Assembly (NCBI RefSeq): GCF_014652335.1
Contig: NZ_BMYP01000001.1
Span: forward strand, 72,268-136,267
DNA length: 64,000 nucleotides
Direction of reading: 5' to 3'
Source of the DNA: Vogesella fluminis
GTDB taxonomy: Bacteria > Pseudomonadota > Gammaproteobacteria > Burkholderiales > Chromobacteriaceae
Position 1 is the first letter of the stretch. Each line of letters starts with the position of its first letter. Positions 50,586 to 60,499 of this stretch are shown piece by piece. Position numbers and translations under genes: made by a program. The notes under the pieces are model-generated. The model saw only the letters and a program-made list of their open reading frames with translations, was not told where the DNA came from and did not search any database.

Positions 50586-50903
50586 ATGCCTTACCTTGCC
50601 ACTTACACCGCCGCCGCGCCGGAACGCGCCGCGCTTGACGCCAGCACCGGCACATTGCTGCTGGAATTCGGCGTCGACTGGTGCCCGCACTGCCAGGCGG
50701 CACAGCCGGCCATCGAGCAGGCGCTGGCGGCGCAGCCGGCGCTGACGCACATCAAGGTAGAAGACGGCGCCGGGCGGCAGCTGGGGCGCAGTTTCCGCGT
50801 CAAGCTGTGGCCGACGCTGATCCTGCTGCGCGACGGGGTGGAGGCCGGCCGCGTGGTGCGGCCGCTGACGGTGGACGAGGTGGCGCCGCTGCTGGCGCTG
50901 TGA
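50586..50903 (+). CDS. Thioredoxin-family protein
   Basis: A 105-residue protein with the thioredoxin fold and active site W-C-P-H-C in LLLEFGVDWCPHCQAAQPAIEQAL; the cis-proline block reads VKLWPTLILLRDG. The C-P-H-C dipeptide is that of DsbA-like oxidants, whereas the overall length and the absence of a signal peptide suggest a cytosolic reductase or a peroxide-defence partner. The target is unknown. It is a single gene; a repeat-filled gap of 622 bases follows. Confidence 0.9.
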   Translation: MPYLATYTAAAPERAALDASTGTLLLEFGVDWCPHCQAAQPAIEQALAAQPALTHIKVEDGAGRQLGRSFRVKLWPTLILLRDGVEAGRVVRPLTVDEVAPLLAL

Positions 50904-50959
50904 CCTTGTCTCTTGCCACGGTTGACGGTGCGTCGCCCTGCGGGTGACGCACCCTGCCG

Positions 50960-51137
50960 TGACGGCTTGCGGCCAACCTTTCCGTTTTCATTTTCGTGTC
51001 TTTTCGTGGGTTTCGTGGCCAAAGAAGCTTTTGCCTTTGTCCGTGTTTTTCCGTGTGCTTCCGTGGCAAAAACCAGAACCGTTTACCGCGACAAGGTTGG
51101 CCGCAAGCCGTGTCGGGTTACGCTGCGCTAACCCGAC
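50960..51137 (+). repeat. Roughly 200-bp dispersed repeat element, copy B
   Basis: Same order as copy A (32813-33003, opposite strand): TTGCGGCCAACC at 50967, the T-rich CGTGTCTTTTCG / GTGGCCAAAG / TTTGCC / GTGGCAAAAACC body, GGTTGGCCGCAA at 51095, then a TTACGCTGCGCTAACCCGAC hairpin end. The two copies agree at most positions by eye. The motif pair therefore acts as inverted ends of the T-rich body. Confidence 0.7.
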
Positions 51138-51140
51138 CTA

Positions 51141-51290
51141 CGCCCTGGCTGGCGATTGAAATGGTTTGCGGCCAACCTTATTCTCGTGTTCTTTCGCGGG
51201 TGTCGTGGCCAAAGAAGCCTTTGCCTTTGTCCCTGTTTTTCCGTAGCCAAAAACCAAGCCCGCCTACCGTGACAAGCCCGGCCGCCCGGC
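51141..51290 (+). repeat. Roughly 200-bp dispersed repeat element, copy C (partial)
   Basis: Directly follows copy B. It begins GGCTGGCGATTGAAATGG, carries TTGCGGCCAACC at 51166 and a diverged body (CGTGTTCTTTCG, GTGGCCAAAG, TTTGCC, GTAGCCAAAAACC). The right-hand motif has decayed to a CCGGCCGCCC-like string and the closing hairpin is missing. The rest of the gap, up to 51525, shows no credible gene. Confidence 0.6.
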
Positions 51291-51525
51291 GCCATCGCGC
51301 TGGCCGAACGCTGCGTTCCCGTCCGGTGGTGGCCTTGCGCGGCGATTTGCCGGACAATCCTGCCTCGATAACAGACGCCCGCGTAGGGCGCACGCTTCTG
51401 GATACAGGTCAACGCCGCGCCGCGTGCGCTGCCGTATCGTGACCGACAGGATTTTGCCGGGCTGCCACGGGCGGCCCGTTGCCCATTAGCCCGTGCGGCG
51501 TGCGACGCCGCCAGAAAGGAAAACG

Positions 51526-52803
51526 ATGTCCCGCAATCTCGAACTGTTTGAACGTGGCAAGCAGGTGATCCCCGGCGGCGTCAATTCGCCGGTGCGTGCC
51601 TTTGGCCAGGTCGGCGGTACGCCGCGCTTCGTCAAGCGCGCCGAGGGCGCCTATTTCTGGGATGCCGACGACAAGCCGTACCTGGACTACGTCGGCAGCT
51701 GGGGCCCGGCCATCCTGGGCCACGCCCATCCGGAGGTGGTGAAGGCGGTGCAGGACGCGGCCGTTGGCGGCCTGTCCTTCGGCGCGCCGACCGAGGGCGA
51801 GGTCGAGATCGCCGAGGAAATCTGCAAGCTGCTGCCGTCGGTGGAGCAGGTGCGGCTGGTGTCCTCCGGCACCGAGGCGACGATGACGGCGATCCGTCTG
51901 GCGCGCGGCTTTACCGGCCGCGACCTGATCGTGAAGTTCGAGGGCTGCTACCACGGCCACTCCGACAGCCTGCTGGTGAAGGCCGGCTCCGGCCTCTTGA
52001 CCTTCGGCAACCCGTCCTCCGGCGGCGTGCCGGCCGACTGCACCAAGCACACGCTGGTGCTGCAGTACAACGACGTGCAGCAGCTGGCCGACACCTTCAA
52101 GGAGCTGGGCGACCAGATCGCCGGCGTGATCCTGGAGCCGATCGCCGGCAACATGAACCTGATCAAGCCGTCGGCCGAGTTCGTGCAGGCGTTGCGCGCG
52201 CTGACCGAGCAGTACGGCGCGGTGCTGATCTACGACGAGGTGATGACCGGCTTCCGCGTGGCGCTGGGCTGTGCGCAGGGCCTGCACGGCATCACGCCGG
52301 ACCTGACCACGCTGGGCAAGGTGGTCGGCGGCGGCATGCCGCTGGCGGCCTTCGGCGGTCGCGCCGACATCATGGGCAGGATCGCGCCGCTGGGGAATGT
52401 GTACCAGGCCGGCACGCTGTCCGGTAATCCGCTATCGGTGGCCGCCGGTCTCGCGACGCTGCGCCTGATCCAGCAGCCGGGCTTCCACGACACCCTGGGC
52501 CGCCGCAGCGCCCGTCTGGCCGCCGGCCTCGCCGACGCCGCGCGCGACGCCGGTATCGCGATGAGCACCGACAGCGTCGGCGGCATGTTCGGCTTCTACT
52601 TCAGCGACACGGTGCCGGCCAGCTACGCCGAGGCCACCCGCTGCGACATCACCCGCTTCAAGGCCTTCTTCCACGCGATGCTGGACGAGGGCGTGTACCT
52701 GGCGCCGTCGGCCTACGAGGCCGGTTTCATCTCCATCGCCCACACCGACGAGCTGGTCGAGCAGACCATCTCCGCCGCACGCCGTGCACTGAGCCGCGTA
52801 TAA
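51526..52803 (+). CDS. hemL: Glutamate-1-semialdehyde 2,1-aminomutase
   Basis: A 425-residue PLP enzyme that turns glutamate-1-semialdehyde into 5-aminolevulinate, the step after HemA. The PLP lysine is residue 265 in [18 protein letters not shown]; other blocks are [43 protein letters not shown], and [15 protein letters not shown]. The start ATG 51526 follows AGAAAGGA. It is monocistronic, with a GGTTGGCCGCA motif 16 bases beyond the stop. Confidence 0.97.
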   Translation: MSRNLELFERGKQVIPGGVNSPVRAFGQVGGTPRFVKRAEGAYFWDADDKPYLDYVGSWGPAILGHAHPEVVKAVQDAAVGGLSFGAPTEGEVEIAEEICKLLPSVEQVRLVSSGTEATMTAIRLARGFTGRDLIVKFEGCYHGHSDSLLVKAGSGLLTFGNPSSGGVPADCTKHTLVLQYNDVQQLADTFKELGDQIAGVILEPIAGNMNLIKPSAEFVQALRALTEQYGAVLIYDEVMTGFRVALGCAQGLHGITPDLTTLGKVVGGGMPLAAFGGRADIMGRIAPLGNVYQAGTLSGNPLSVAAGLATLRLIQQPGFHDTLGRRSARLAAGLADAARDAGIAMSTDSVGGMFGFYFSDTVPASYAEATRCDITRFKAFFHAMLDEGVYLAPSAYEAGFISIAHTDELVEQTISAARRALSRV

Positions 52804-52883
52804 TCTTGCCCTGCCCAAGGTTGGCCGCATGCCCTTGACCGGGTGTGCGGCTTTTTTGTTTTTGTATTTCCCGATCGCCGCCA

Positions 52884-55800
52884 ATGACCGATTTGTTTGC
52901 CGCCCACACCATTGATCAACTCGCACCGGCGCATCTGGCCGTACTGCACGCGCTGGCCTTGCTGCCGGCCGGCGAATCCAGGCCCAACCTGCTGACGCTG
53001 CTGCAGCTGAACCTGATCCGCGACGAGCAGGGCAAGGCGGTGAACAATGACAAGCTCGGCGAGATCCTCGGCGATCTGGAGCACCAGGGCTGGATCGTGC
53101 GCACCGCCGGCCTGCCGTACCGCATCGCGGCGGGCGCGCGCAATACCGTGCTGCTGCAGCTGCTGCACGACCGGCAGGAGCGCACCGCGTGGGACGAGCT
53201 GCTCACCGAGCACCTGTCGATGTCGCCGGCGGCGCGCGGCAAGCCTGATCTGGCGCAGATCCAGCTGCGGCTGTGGCTGGCGATCCTGCACGGCCAGGTC
53301 GGCGCGGCGCAGGACTGGCTGCAGCGCTACCAGCAGGCGGCGGCCCTGCACAGCAGCAGCCTGCCGCAGGCACCGTTCAAGCGCCTGTTCGCCAACGCCG
53401 CCGGGCGCCAGCTGTTCGACCAGCTGGTCGACGACATCCAGGTGCTGCTGCTGCTGGACTACCTGCCGGAGGCCAACTACCGCTTCGACACCTTCCGCGA
53501 GGGCTACCGCTACGCGCTGTCGCGACTGGACGACGGCTACCGCGACTGGGACCAGCTCACCAGCCTCTTGATGCTGCAGTTCCTGTGGCGCGGCGACATC
53601 CAGCGCCTGCTGCAGGAGGCCGCCGCCGGCGAGGGCTTCGCCATCAGCAGCCTGTTCTTCCTGCACACCGTGTCCGGCCGCTACGGCGAGGCTCTGGCCA
53701 CGCTGCAGCAGTGGCTGGACGAGCTGAAGGCGCAGACGCAGAAGCGCAAGATCGATCTGCCGGCCGACCTCAACGCCTTCCACTGCATCGCGCTGTTGGG
53801 CAGCCCGGACAGCCCGCAGCGCAGCAGCGCGCTGAAGCAGGCGATCAGCAGCGGCATCCGCCAGCACTTCGGCCACAGCTACTACGTGTTGCAGCATCTG
53901 GTGCTGCAGCACGAGGGCGGCGCCATCAGCAACAACCTGACCCTGCCGGACGCCTCGACGCTGGCCGGCCTCGACGGCCTGCTGCTGGCGCTGGCGATGT
54001 ACTGGCTGGACGTGAAACAGGCGCGCACGCCGCAGTGGCAGGCGGCGCTGCAGAACTTCCGCGAGCAGATGCAGGACGAGGGCTACCTGTGGGTGGCCGC
54101 CGAGCTGGACGCGCTGCTGGCGGCGCAGTTCGGCCTGCCGCGGCAGCAAGCAGACTGGCACAAGCAGTACCGGCTGAAGCCGCTGCTGGAGGCGTTCCAG
54201 CGCCAGGAGGCGTGGCAGCAGGCGCTGCACGCACTGCGCCAGCTCGGCCCCAACAAGAGCGAGAGCCGCAGCGCGGCGGCGCAGGGCCAGACGCGGCTGG
54301 CGTGGCTGCTCAGCGCCGGCGCCCACGGCGTGATGCTGGAAGCGCGCGAGCAGAAGCGCTCGGCCAAGAACCAGTGGAGCCGCGGCCGCACCGTGTCGTG
54401 GCGCCGCCTGTTCGACGGCGACGACAGCCTCGACTACCTGCTGCCGCAGGACCAGCAGATCATCAAGGTGCTGCGCGCGCAGCACGAGCACCACTACCAC
54501 GCCAGCAGCATCTACGAGATCGACGCCGAGAAGGCGCTGCCGCAGCTGATCAGCCACCCGGCGGTGTACTGGAGCGACGCGCCGGATGTCGGCATCGACA
54601 TCGTCGCCGGCAGCGTGGCGCTGCAGCTGCAGGAGAGCGGCGAGCAGATCCGCATCAAGCTGGTGCCGGGCAAGATCGCGCCGGACAGCGAGATCGTGTG
54701 GGACAAGGCGACGCCGACGCGGCTGGCGGTGTACAGCATCAGCAAGGAGGTGCGCCAGATCGCCACCATCCTCGGCAAGGAGCTGACCGTGCCGCGCGCG
54801 GCCAAGGCGCAATTGCTGGAGGCGGTGCGCGACATCGCGCCGCTGGTGCCGGTGCACACCGACATGCCGGAGCTGGCGGCGCACATCGACAGCGTGCCGG
54901 CCGACGGCCGCATCTACGCCCACCTGCTGCCGCTGAGCGAGGGGTTGCGCCTACAGCTCCTGGTGCGGCCGCTGCCGGGCGGCAACTGGTGCAAGCCCGG
55001 CGCCGGGCTGGAGAACATCGTCGGCGACATCGACGGCAAGGCGGTGCAGACCCGTCGCAACCTGAAGAAGGAACAGAAGGCGCTCAAGAGCGTGCTGGCC
55101 GCCTGTCCGCTCTTGGCCGCCAGCGACAACGACGGCCAGGAGTGGCTGCTGGCCGAGCCGCAGGCGGCGCTGGAAGTGCTGTCCGAGCTGCAGACGCTGG
55201 ACAGCGCGCTGCTGGAGTGCGTGTGGCCGGAGGGCGAGCGCCTGCGCATCAAGTCGCGCCGCGGCCTGACGCAGCTGAGCCTGGGCATCAAGCAGCAGGG
55301 CGACTGGTTCGTGCTGAACGGCGCGTTGCAGCTGGACGACGGCCGCGTGCTGCAGCTGCGCGAGCTGCTGGAACTGATGCGCGAGGCGCCGGGGCGCTTC
55401 CTCAAACTCGGCGACGACGACTGGCTGGCGCTGACCGAGGCGATGAAGAAGCGGCTGGAAGAGCTGGCGCTGCTGGCCGACCACGTTGGCCGCGACGGCC
55501 TGCACGTGTCGGCGCTGGCCGCCGCGCAGCTGGCGGAGCTGGCCGGCGAGGTCGGCGACTTCGACGCCGACGACGCGTGGCTGGCGCAGGCCGAGCGCCT
55601 GCAGTCGCTGCAGGCGTTCCAGCCGCAGCTGCCGTCCACGCTGCAGGCCGAGCTGCGCGACTACCAGCGCGAGGGCTACGACTGGATGGCGCGGCTGGCG
55701 CACTGGGGCGTCGGCGCCTGTCTCGCCGACGACATGGGCCTGGGCAAGACGGTGCAGACGCTGGCGCTGCTGCTGGCGCGCGCGCCGGGCGGGCCGCAGC

Positions 55801-57008
55801 TGGTGGTGGCGCCGACCTCGGTGGCGCTGAACTGGCTGTCGGAGGCTGCGCGCTTCGCGCCGACGCTGAAGGTGCGCCCGTATCACCAGTTCCGCTCGCT
55901 GGTCGATCTCGGGCCGCTGGATCTGGTGGTGGTCAGCTACGGCCTGCTGCAGCAGGACGCCGCCGCCTTTGCCGCCATCGAGTGGCAAAGCGTGGTGCTG
56001 GACGAGGCGCAGGCGATCAAGAACGCCGGCACCAAGCGCGCGCAGGCGGTGATGGACCTGCAGGCCGGCTTCCGCCTGGCGGCCAGCGGCACGCCGGTGG
56101 AAAACCACCTCGGCGAGCTGTGGAGCCTGTTCCGCTTCCTCAACCCCGGCCTGCTCGGCAGCCAGGAACGCTTCGCGCAGCGCTTCGGCAACCCGATCGA
56201 GCGCGGCGACAAGGGCGCGAAAAAGGCGCTCAAGGCGCTGATCCAGCCCTTCATCCTGCGCCGCACCAAGACCCAGGTGCTGGACGAGCTGCCGCCGCGC
56301 ACCGAGATCACGCGCAAGGTGCCGCTGTCGGCCGACGAGCTGCACCTGTACGAGGCGATGCGCCAGCAGGCGGTGACCAAGCTGGACGAGCTGAAGGGCG
56401 CCGACGGCAAGCAGATGCAGGTGCTGGCCGAGATCACCAAGCTGCGCCGTTTCTGTTGCCATCCGCAGCTGGTGCTGAAGGACAGCACCATCGCCGGCAG
56501 CAAGCTGGCGGCGTTTGCCGACATCGCCGACGAACTGCTGGAAAACGGCCACAAGGCGCTGGTGTTCAGCCAGTTTGTCGACCACCTGTCGCTGGTGCGC
56601 CAGCATCTGGACGCGCGCGGCGTCGCCTACCAGTATCTGGACGGCACCACCCCGGCCAAGGCGCGCAAGGAGCGCGTCGACGCCTTCCAGCGCGGCGAGG
56701 GCGACATCTTCCTGATCAGCCTGAAAGCCGGCGGCACCGGCCTCAACCTGACCGCCGCCGACTACGTGATCCACCTCGACCCGTGGTGGAACCCGGCGGT
56801 GGAAGACCAGGCCTCCGACCGCGCCTACCGCATGGGCCAGCAGCGGCCGGTGACCATCTACCGACTGGTGGCGGAGCACACCATCGAGGAGCAGATCGTG
56901 GCGCTGCACACGGCCAAGCGCGACCTTGCCGACAGCCTGCTGGAAGGCGGCGACGTCAGCGCGCGGCTGGATGCGGAGGCGCTGCTGGCGCTGCTCAAGG
57001 GCTCCTGA
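52884..57008 (+). CDS. Very large SNF2-family helicase
   Basis: A 1374-residue protein. The C-terminal third is a complete SNF2 motor: Walker [12 protein letters not shown] (residues 949-956), the DEAQ box from residue 1040 ([11 protein letters not shown]), motif [20 protein letters not shown], and the second RecA lobe with [46 protein letters not shown]. The first 900 residues are Gln- and Leu-rich helical repeats with no family I can name. It probably remodels protein-DNA complexes or RNA polymerase, as RapA does. ATG 52884 ([13 protein letters not shown]) is chosen over a start 13 codons upstream. No linked nuclease or methylase was found. Confidence 0.88.
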   Translation: MTDLFAAHTIDQLAPAHLAVLHALALLPAGESRPNLLTLLQLNLIRDEQGKAVNNDKLGEILGDLEHQGWIVRTAGLPYRIAAGARNTVLLQLLHDRQERTAWDELLTEHLSMSPAARGKPDLAQIQLRLWLAILHGQVGAAQDWLQRYQQAAALHSSSLPQAPFKRLFANAAGRQLFDQLVDDIQVLLLLDYLPEANYRFDTFREGYRYALSRLDDGYRDWDQLTSLLMLQFLWRGDIQRLLQEAAAGEGFAISSLFFLHTVSGRYGEALATLQQWLDELKAQTQKRKIDLPADLNAFHCIALLGSPDSPQRSSALKQAISSGIRQHFGHSYYVLQHLVLQHEGGAISNNLTLPDASTLAGLDGLLLALAMYWLDVKQARTPQWQAALQNFREQMQDEGYLWVAAELDALLAAQFGLPRQQADWHKQYRLKPLLEAFQRQEAWQQALHALRQLGPNKSESRSAAAQGQTRLAWLLSAGAHGVMLEAREQKRSAKNQWSRGRTVSWRRLFDGDDSLDYLLPQDQQIIKVLRAQHEHHYHASSIYEIDAEKALPQLISHPAVYWSDAPDVGIDIVAGSVALQLQESGEQIRIKLVPGKIAPDSEIVWDKATPTRLAVYSISKEVRQIATILGKELTVPRAAKAQLLEAVRDIAPLVPVHTDMPELAAHIDSVPADGRIYAHLLPLSEGLRLQLLVRPLPGGNWCKPGAGLENIVGDIDGKAVQTRRNLKKEQKALKSVLAACPLLAASDNDGQEWLLAEPQAALEVLSELQTLDSALLECVWPEGERLRIKSRRGLTQLSLGIKQQGDWFVLNGALQLDDGRVLQLRELLELMREAPGRFLKLGDDDWLALTEAMKKRLEELALLADHVGRDGLHVSALAAAQLAELAGEVGDFDADDAWLAQAERLQSLQAFQPQLPSTLQAELRDYQREGYDWMARLAHWGVGACLADDMGLGKTVQTLALLLARAPGGPQLVVAPTSVALNWLSEAARFAPTLKVRPYHQFRSLVDLGPLDLVVVSYGLLQQDAAAFAAIEWQSVVLDEAQAIKNAGTKRAQAVMDLQAGFRLAASGTPVENHLGELWSLFRFLNPGLLGSQERFAQRFGNPIERGDKGAKKALKALIQPFILRRTKTQVLDELPPRTEITRKVPLSADELHLYEAMRQQAVTKLDELKGADGKQMQVLAEITKLRRFCCHPQLVLKDSTIAGSKLAAFADIADELLENGHKALVFSQFVDHLSLVRQHLDARGVAYQYLDGTTPAKARKERVDAFQRGEGDIFLISLKAGGTGLNLTAADYVIHLDPWWNPAVEDQASDRAYRMGQQRPVTIYRLVAEHTIEEQIVALHTAKRDLADSLLEGGDVSARLDAEALLALLKGS

Positions 57009-57048
57009 GCACAGCCATCATGCATTGTACATCAGGCATCGACGTTAC

Positions 57049-57062
57049 TTGCGCTGGATCAA
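57049..57062 (+). promoter_or_regulatory. Possible FNR/Anr-like site before the DUF465 gene
   Basis: TTGCGCTGGATCAA matches TTGAT-N4-ATCAA at 8 of 10 fixed positions. It lies 78 bases before ATG 57140, a workable activation distance. Low confidence, based on one site. Confidence 0.3.
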
Positions 57063-57139
57063 TTCGGGATATGGCCGCCGGCGTAGCATGAATGCGACAA
57101 CCTGTTTCAGGTGATTACCCGCTCACAAGGAGTCTGCCC

Positions 57140-57364
57140 ATGTTCCCGGAATACCGCGACCTGATTTCCCGGCTGAAAACCGAAGACAGCCACTTCAGCC
57201 GGCTGTTCGACAAGCACAACGAGCTGGACCAGCAGATCAAGAACATGGAGGCACGTATCGCGCCGGCCATGCCGCTGGAAATCGAAACCCTGAAGAAGGA
57301 AAAACTGCAGCTGAAAGACGAGTTGTACCTGATCCTGAAAAATGCCCAAGGACTGCTGACTTAG
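57140..57364 (+). CDS. DUF465 (YdcH-like) small coiled-coil protein
   Basis: A 74-residue protein of the DUF465/YdcH family: MFPEYRDLISRLKTEDSHFSRLFDKHNELDQQIKNMEAR followed by IETLKKEKLQLKDELYLILK. Two helices form a short coiled coil; the function is unknown. AAGGAG precedes ATG 57140. The next 165 bases contain no gene but hold a GGCCTGTTCAAGG-type segment, a GATGCAAGGCGGA string and an inverted motif pair. Confidence 0.88.
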   Translation: MFPEYRDLISRLKTEDSHFSRLFDKHNELDQQIKNMEARIAPAMPLEIETLKKEKLQLKDELYLILKNAQGLLT

Positions 57365-57482
57365 GGCCTGTTCAAGGTCTTATTTGCAGCTGCGCTGGCC
57401 CGGCAAATGGCTAGATGCAAGGCGGACGGCGCAGGCCTTGGTCATTCCAGGGTCGGCCGGCCACCGCCCCGGCCGGTACTTC

Positions 57483-57512
57483 AAGGTTGGCCGCAGCATT
57501 GCGGCCAACCTT
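57483..57512. repeat. Inverted motif pair between the DUF465 gene and aroG
   Basis: GGTTGGCCGCA at 57485-57495 faces TTGCGGCCAACC at 57499-57510 across a 3-base loop, giving an 11-base stem with AA and TT ends. It lies 17 bases beyond the aroG stop and probably works as its terminator. Confidence 0.8.
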
Positions 57513-57528
57513 TTGCCCTTTGGCCGGC

Positions 57529-58605
57529 TTACTTGCCGGACGGCACACCGACCTTGACGCGGCGTGCCTGAACCGAGTCGGCCAGCGTCTGCAGCAGCGC
57601 TTCGGTATCGTCCCAGCCGATGCAGGCATCGGTGATGCTCTGGCCGTAGGTCAGTTCGCAGCCCGGTTTCAGGTCCTGGCGGCCTGCCACCAGATGGCTT
57701 TCCACCATCACGCCGAAGATGTGCTGGTCACCGGCCGCCAGTTGCGCGGCGACGTCGTCGCACACTTCCATCTGGCGACGGTAGTCCTTGCGGCTGTTGG
57801 CGTGACTGAAGTCGACCATCAGCTTCTGCGGCAGGCCGACGGCGGCCAGCTCGGCAGCGGCAGCCGTAACAAAGCGTGCCTCGTAATTCGGCTCCTTGCC
57901 GCCACGCAGGATCACGTGGCAGTCCGGGTTGCCACCGGTCTCGACGATGGCGGAGTGGCCGGTCTTGGTCACCGACAGGAAATGGTGCGACACGCTGGCA
58001 GAGCGGATGGCGTCGACCGCGATCTTCAGGTTGCCGTCGGTGCCGTTCTTGAACCCGACCGGGCAGGACAGGCCGGAGGCCAGCTCGCGGTGCACCTGCG
58101 ATTCGGTGGTGCGCGCGCCGATGGCACCCCAGCTGATCAGGTCGGCCAGGTACTGCGGCGTGATCATGTCGAGGAATTCGGTGGCGGCCGGCATGCCCAT
58201 GCTGTTGAGGCCCAGCAGCAGGCGGCGCGCCAGGCGCAGGCCGGTATTGATGTCGTAGGACTCGTCCAGGTGCGGATCGTTGATCAGGCCCTTCCAGCCA
58301 ACGGTGGTGCGCGGTTTTTCGAAGTAGACGCGCATCACGATCTGCAGCTCGTTGGCATACTTTTGGCGCAGCGGCAGCAGGTGGCGGGCGTATTCTTCCG
58401 CCGCGGCCGGATCGTGGATGGAACAGGGGCCAATCACCACCAGCAGGCGGTCGTCCTCGGCACGCAGCAGACGGGCAATGTCCCGACGGGTGTTGAAGAT
58501 CAGCTCGGCAGCGGATTCGTTGATCGGCAGCTCGTACAGGTGAGCAATCGGCGGGAGCAGTTCTTTGATGTCGCGGATTCTGACGTCGTCGGTCTGGCGG
58601 TGCAT
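57529..58605 (-). CDS. aroG: 3-deoxy-7-phosphoheptulonate synthase, class I
   Basis: A 358-residue enzyme that condenses phosphoenolpyruvate and erythrose 4-phosphate, the first step of the shikimate pathway. Family blocks are present: VVIGPCSIHDP, MRVYFEKPRTTVGWKGLINDP, WGAIGARTTESQVHRELASGLSCPVGFKNGTDG, HVILRGG, MVDFSHANSRKD, and VMVESHLVAGRQ. It is the feedback-regulated AroF/G/H type; the allosteric amino acid cannot be told. ATG 58605 (MHRQTDDVRIRDIKELLPP) follows AAGGAC; an in-frame ATG ten codons earlier is possible. Confidence 0.95.
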   Translation of the reverse strand: MHRQTDDVRIRDIKELLPPIAHLYELPINESAAELIFNTRRDIARLLRAEDDRLLVVIGPCSIHDPAAAEEYARHLLPLRQKYANELQIVMRVYFEKPRTTVGWKGLINDPHLDESYDINTGLRLARRLLLGLNSMGMPAATEFLDMITPQYLADLISWGAIGARTTESQVHRELASGLSCPVGFKNGTDGNLKIAVDAIRSASVSHHFLSVTKTGHSAIVETGGNPDCHVILRGGKEPNYEARFVTAAAAELAAVGLPQKLMVDFSHANSRKDYRRQMEVCDDVAAQLAAGDQHIFGVMVESHLVAGRQDLKPGCELTYGQSITDACIGWDDTEALLQTLADSVQARRVKVGVPSGK

Positions 58606-58784
58606 TGCTATGTCCTTGGTCTCTTTTGTTCGCATAGCAACATTACCCGCTTCACCCTGCCATGCCAAGCCCCAAACCACATCGCGGCCGGCGATTTTTT
58701 GGTATTCCTCCGCGCCATCACTGTGGCATGACCTGCCAATCAGCCTGCCAGAAAACAGTGCTGACGGCAGTATTTGCCATGATG

Positions 58785-58823
58785 GTGATTAAAAAAAGAA
58801 AAAAGCACCCAGAAGGGTGCTTT
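58785..58823 (-). terminator. Terminator of dksA
   Basis: On the minus strand, stem GCACCC/GGGTGC (loop TTCT) is followed by a long T-rich tail. It lies 28 bases after the dksA stop. Confidence 0.8.
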
Positions 58824-58850
58824 CGTTGGATAATGCGGCCAACCTGGTGC

Positions 58851-59261
58851 TCAGTCGGCGTACTGGCGCTTCATGCGTTCGCGGCGCTCCTGCGCTTCCA
58901 CCGACAATGATGCCGTCGGACGGGCCAGCAGGCGCTTGAGGCCGATCGGCTCGCCGGTGTCCTCGCAATAGCCGTAGCTGCCGTCGTCGATCAAACGCAG
59001 GGTGGACTGGATCTTCTGCAGCAGCTTGCGCTCGCGGTCGCGGGTGCGCAGCTCCAGCGCATACTCTTCTTCCAGTGTGGCGCGATCCGCCGGATCGGGC
59101 GTGGCTTCCTGCTCCTGCAGGTGGCTAGCCGTAGCACTGGCGTTGCTCAACAGCTCTTGTTGCATGTTCAACAAGCGCTCCTTGAAGAACTCAAGATGGT
59201 CGGCGTTCATGTAGTCATCGCCGGACCAGTTGATGATGTCTTGTTCAGTCAGCTTGGCCAT
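58851..59261 (-). CDS. dksA: RNA polymerase-binding transcription factor DksA, one-cysteine form
   Basis: A 136-residue coiled-coil protein that enters the RNA polymerase secondary channel and works with ppGpp. The coiled-coil tip keeps the acidic pair D56/D59 (DPADRATLEEE). The zinc finger is degenerate: the first cysteine is present (C99, GYCEDTGEP) but the other three positions carry Thr and non-cysteine residues (LSVEAQERRERM), so it cannot hold zinc in the usual way. Cysteine-poor DksA proteins are known to work without zinc. ATG 59261 is the family start. Confidence 0.92.
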   Translation of the reverse strand: MAKLTEQDIINWSGDDYMNADHLEFFKERLLNMQQELLSNASATASHLQEQEATPDPADRATLEEEYALELRTRDRERKLLQKIQSTLRLIDDGSYGYCEDTGEPIGLKRLLARPTASLSVEAQERRERMKRQYAD

Positions 59262-59304
59262 AGTTTGATGCTTCCAGCTATAAAGTTGTGGCAACAGGCG
59301 TGGA

Positions 59305-59333
59305 AGATTACCGACGGCATAAGGAAAGTGCAA
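59305..59333 (-). promoter_or_regulatory. Putative sigma-70 promoter of dksA
   Basis: On the minus strand TTGCAC (59333-59328) and TAATCT (59310-59305) are 17 bases apart. Transcription would start about 35-40 bases before the ATG at 59261. Confidence 0.55.
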
Positions 59334-59490
59334 CACAATCCGTACGCCATCTCCGTCACAACTGTCTTTTATTTTGTGTATATAGTGCCGAACGGGGGTG
59401 AACTCAAGAGGACGGGGCGATTATGGCCCGGTTCAGGACATTGGCAAGGCAGGCCGGGAACAGCGGTGGCAATCTGGCGCCATGCCAATG

Positions 59491-59520
59491 CAACAAAAGC
59501 GCCACGCGGCGCTTTTGTTG
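59491..59520 (-). terminator. Terminator of the cytochrome c gene
   Basis: A stem AACAAAAGCGCC/GGCGCTTTTGTT with a short ACGC-type loop, 13 bases after the stop at 59533. T-rich on both strands. Confidence 0.75.
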
Positions 59521-59532
59521 CATTGAACACGG

Positions 59533-59838
59533 TTACTTCTGGCTCAATACCCACTTCACCAGTGTTTTCAGGTCGGCATCGCTGACCTGCGGGTGGGCCG
59601 GCATCGGAACCGGGCCCCAGACGCCGGAACCGCCGGCCTTGATCTTGGCGATCAGCTTGGCTTCGGCCGCCTTGTTGCCCGCATACTTCTTGGCAACGTC
59701 CTTGTAGGCTGGACCGACGATCTTCTTGTCTACGGCATGACAGGCAACACAGGCGTATTTCTGTGCCAGCTGCAGGTTGGCGAAAGCGGGTGCGGTCAGC
59801 ACGCCCATGGCCACCGCGGCCAGTAGCATTTTTTTCAT
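59533..59838 (-). CDS. Small monohaem cytochrome c (c-551/c-552 type)
   Basis: A 101-residue periplasmic electron carrier. A signal peptide (MKKMLLAAVAMGVLTAPAFA) is followed by the haem-binding CVACH at residues 30-34 and an axial methionine at about residue 79 (WGPVPMPAH), in the class I layout typical of cytochrome c-551. It shuttles electrons from the bc1 complex to terminal oxidases or nitrite reductase. It follows a 75-base gap after the yggS-proC-yggT operon on the same strand and has its own terminator. Confidence 0.95.
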   Translation of the reverse strand: MKKMLLAAVAMGVLTAPAFANLQLAQKYACVACHAVDKKIVGPAYKDVAKKYAGNKAAEAKLIAKIKAGGSGVWGPVPMPAHPQVSDADLKTLVKWVLSQK

Positions 59839-59914
59839 GCAAAGTTCTCCACAGGATCGAATGCCTGCCCCGGCGCCATAGCCTGGCAGGCGATTCTGGT
59901 TGATAACCGAATAC

Positions 59915-60499
59915 TCAGACTGCCATCTTGAGTTGCATCAAGAAAGACATTTCCAGCATCCGCACCGGCAGCATCAGGATCACCTGGATCAGCAGCAACA
60001 GTACCAGCGGCGACAGGTCGACGCCGCCGATCACCGCCTTCTGGAATGGTCGCAGGTAAGGGCGGGTCAACGCCTCCAGCACCGGCCGCAGGCCATTGTA
60101 GGGGTTGACCCAGCTGAGGATCGCCAGCACGAATACTGCACCCATCAACAGGTACAGCGACAGGCGGAACACGTCAAGCAGCGCCAGCAGCGTCAACGCC
60201 AGCCAGCTTTGCGGGTGCAGCAGGTCGTAGGGTAGCGGATTGAGCAGCAGGATGCAGATCAGTGCCAGCAGCGATACCGCCCACGCCAGCACCATGGTGG
60301 CAGTGTCATAACTGCGCCACGCCGGAATCCAGCGCCGCAACGGCAATACCGCAAAATTGCTGACCGCGATCACGAACTGGGTCAGCGGGTGCTTGAACGG
60401 CGCCCGCGCCACCTGCAGGTAGAAGCGCATCAGCAGCACCAGCACGAACAGCTCGCTGATGGTCTTGATCAGGAATTGCAGTGTTTCCAGCAGCATCAT
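59915..60499 (-). CDS. yggT: YggT-family inner-membrane protein
   Basis: A 194-residue protein made of two YggT repeats, each with a pair of hydrophobic helices, the hydrophobic PFKHPLTQFVIAVSNFAVLPLRRWIP block in the first and NPYNGLRPVLEALTRPYLRPFQKAVIGGVDLSPLVLLLLIQVI in the second. YggT proteins are linked to osmotic tolerance and cell-envelope function but no biochemical role is fixed. Its start overlaps the proC stop by four bases (ATGA). Next to yggS and proC, which is the common arrangement in proteobacteria. Confidence 0.92.
   Translation of the reverse strand: MMLLETLQFLIKTISELFVLVLLMRFYLQVARAPFKHPLTQFVIAVSNFAVLPLRRWIPAWRSYDTATMVLAWAVSLLALICILLLNPLPYDLLHPQSWLALTLLALLDVFRLSLYLLMGAVFVLAILSWVNPYNGLRPVLEALTRPYLRPFQKAVIGGVDLSPLVLLLLIQVILMLPVRMLEMSFLMQLKMAV

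Noticed and set aside
53273-57091. 1272-codon plus-strand frame in another register
   Set aside because: It overlaps the SNF2 helicase gene in a shifted frame; the helicase motifs are all in the chosen frame.
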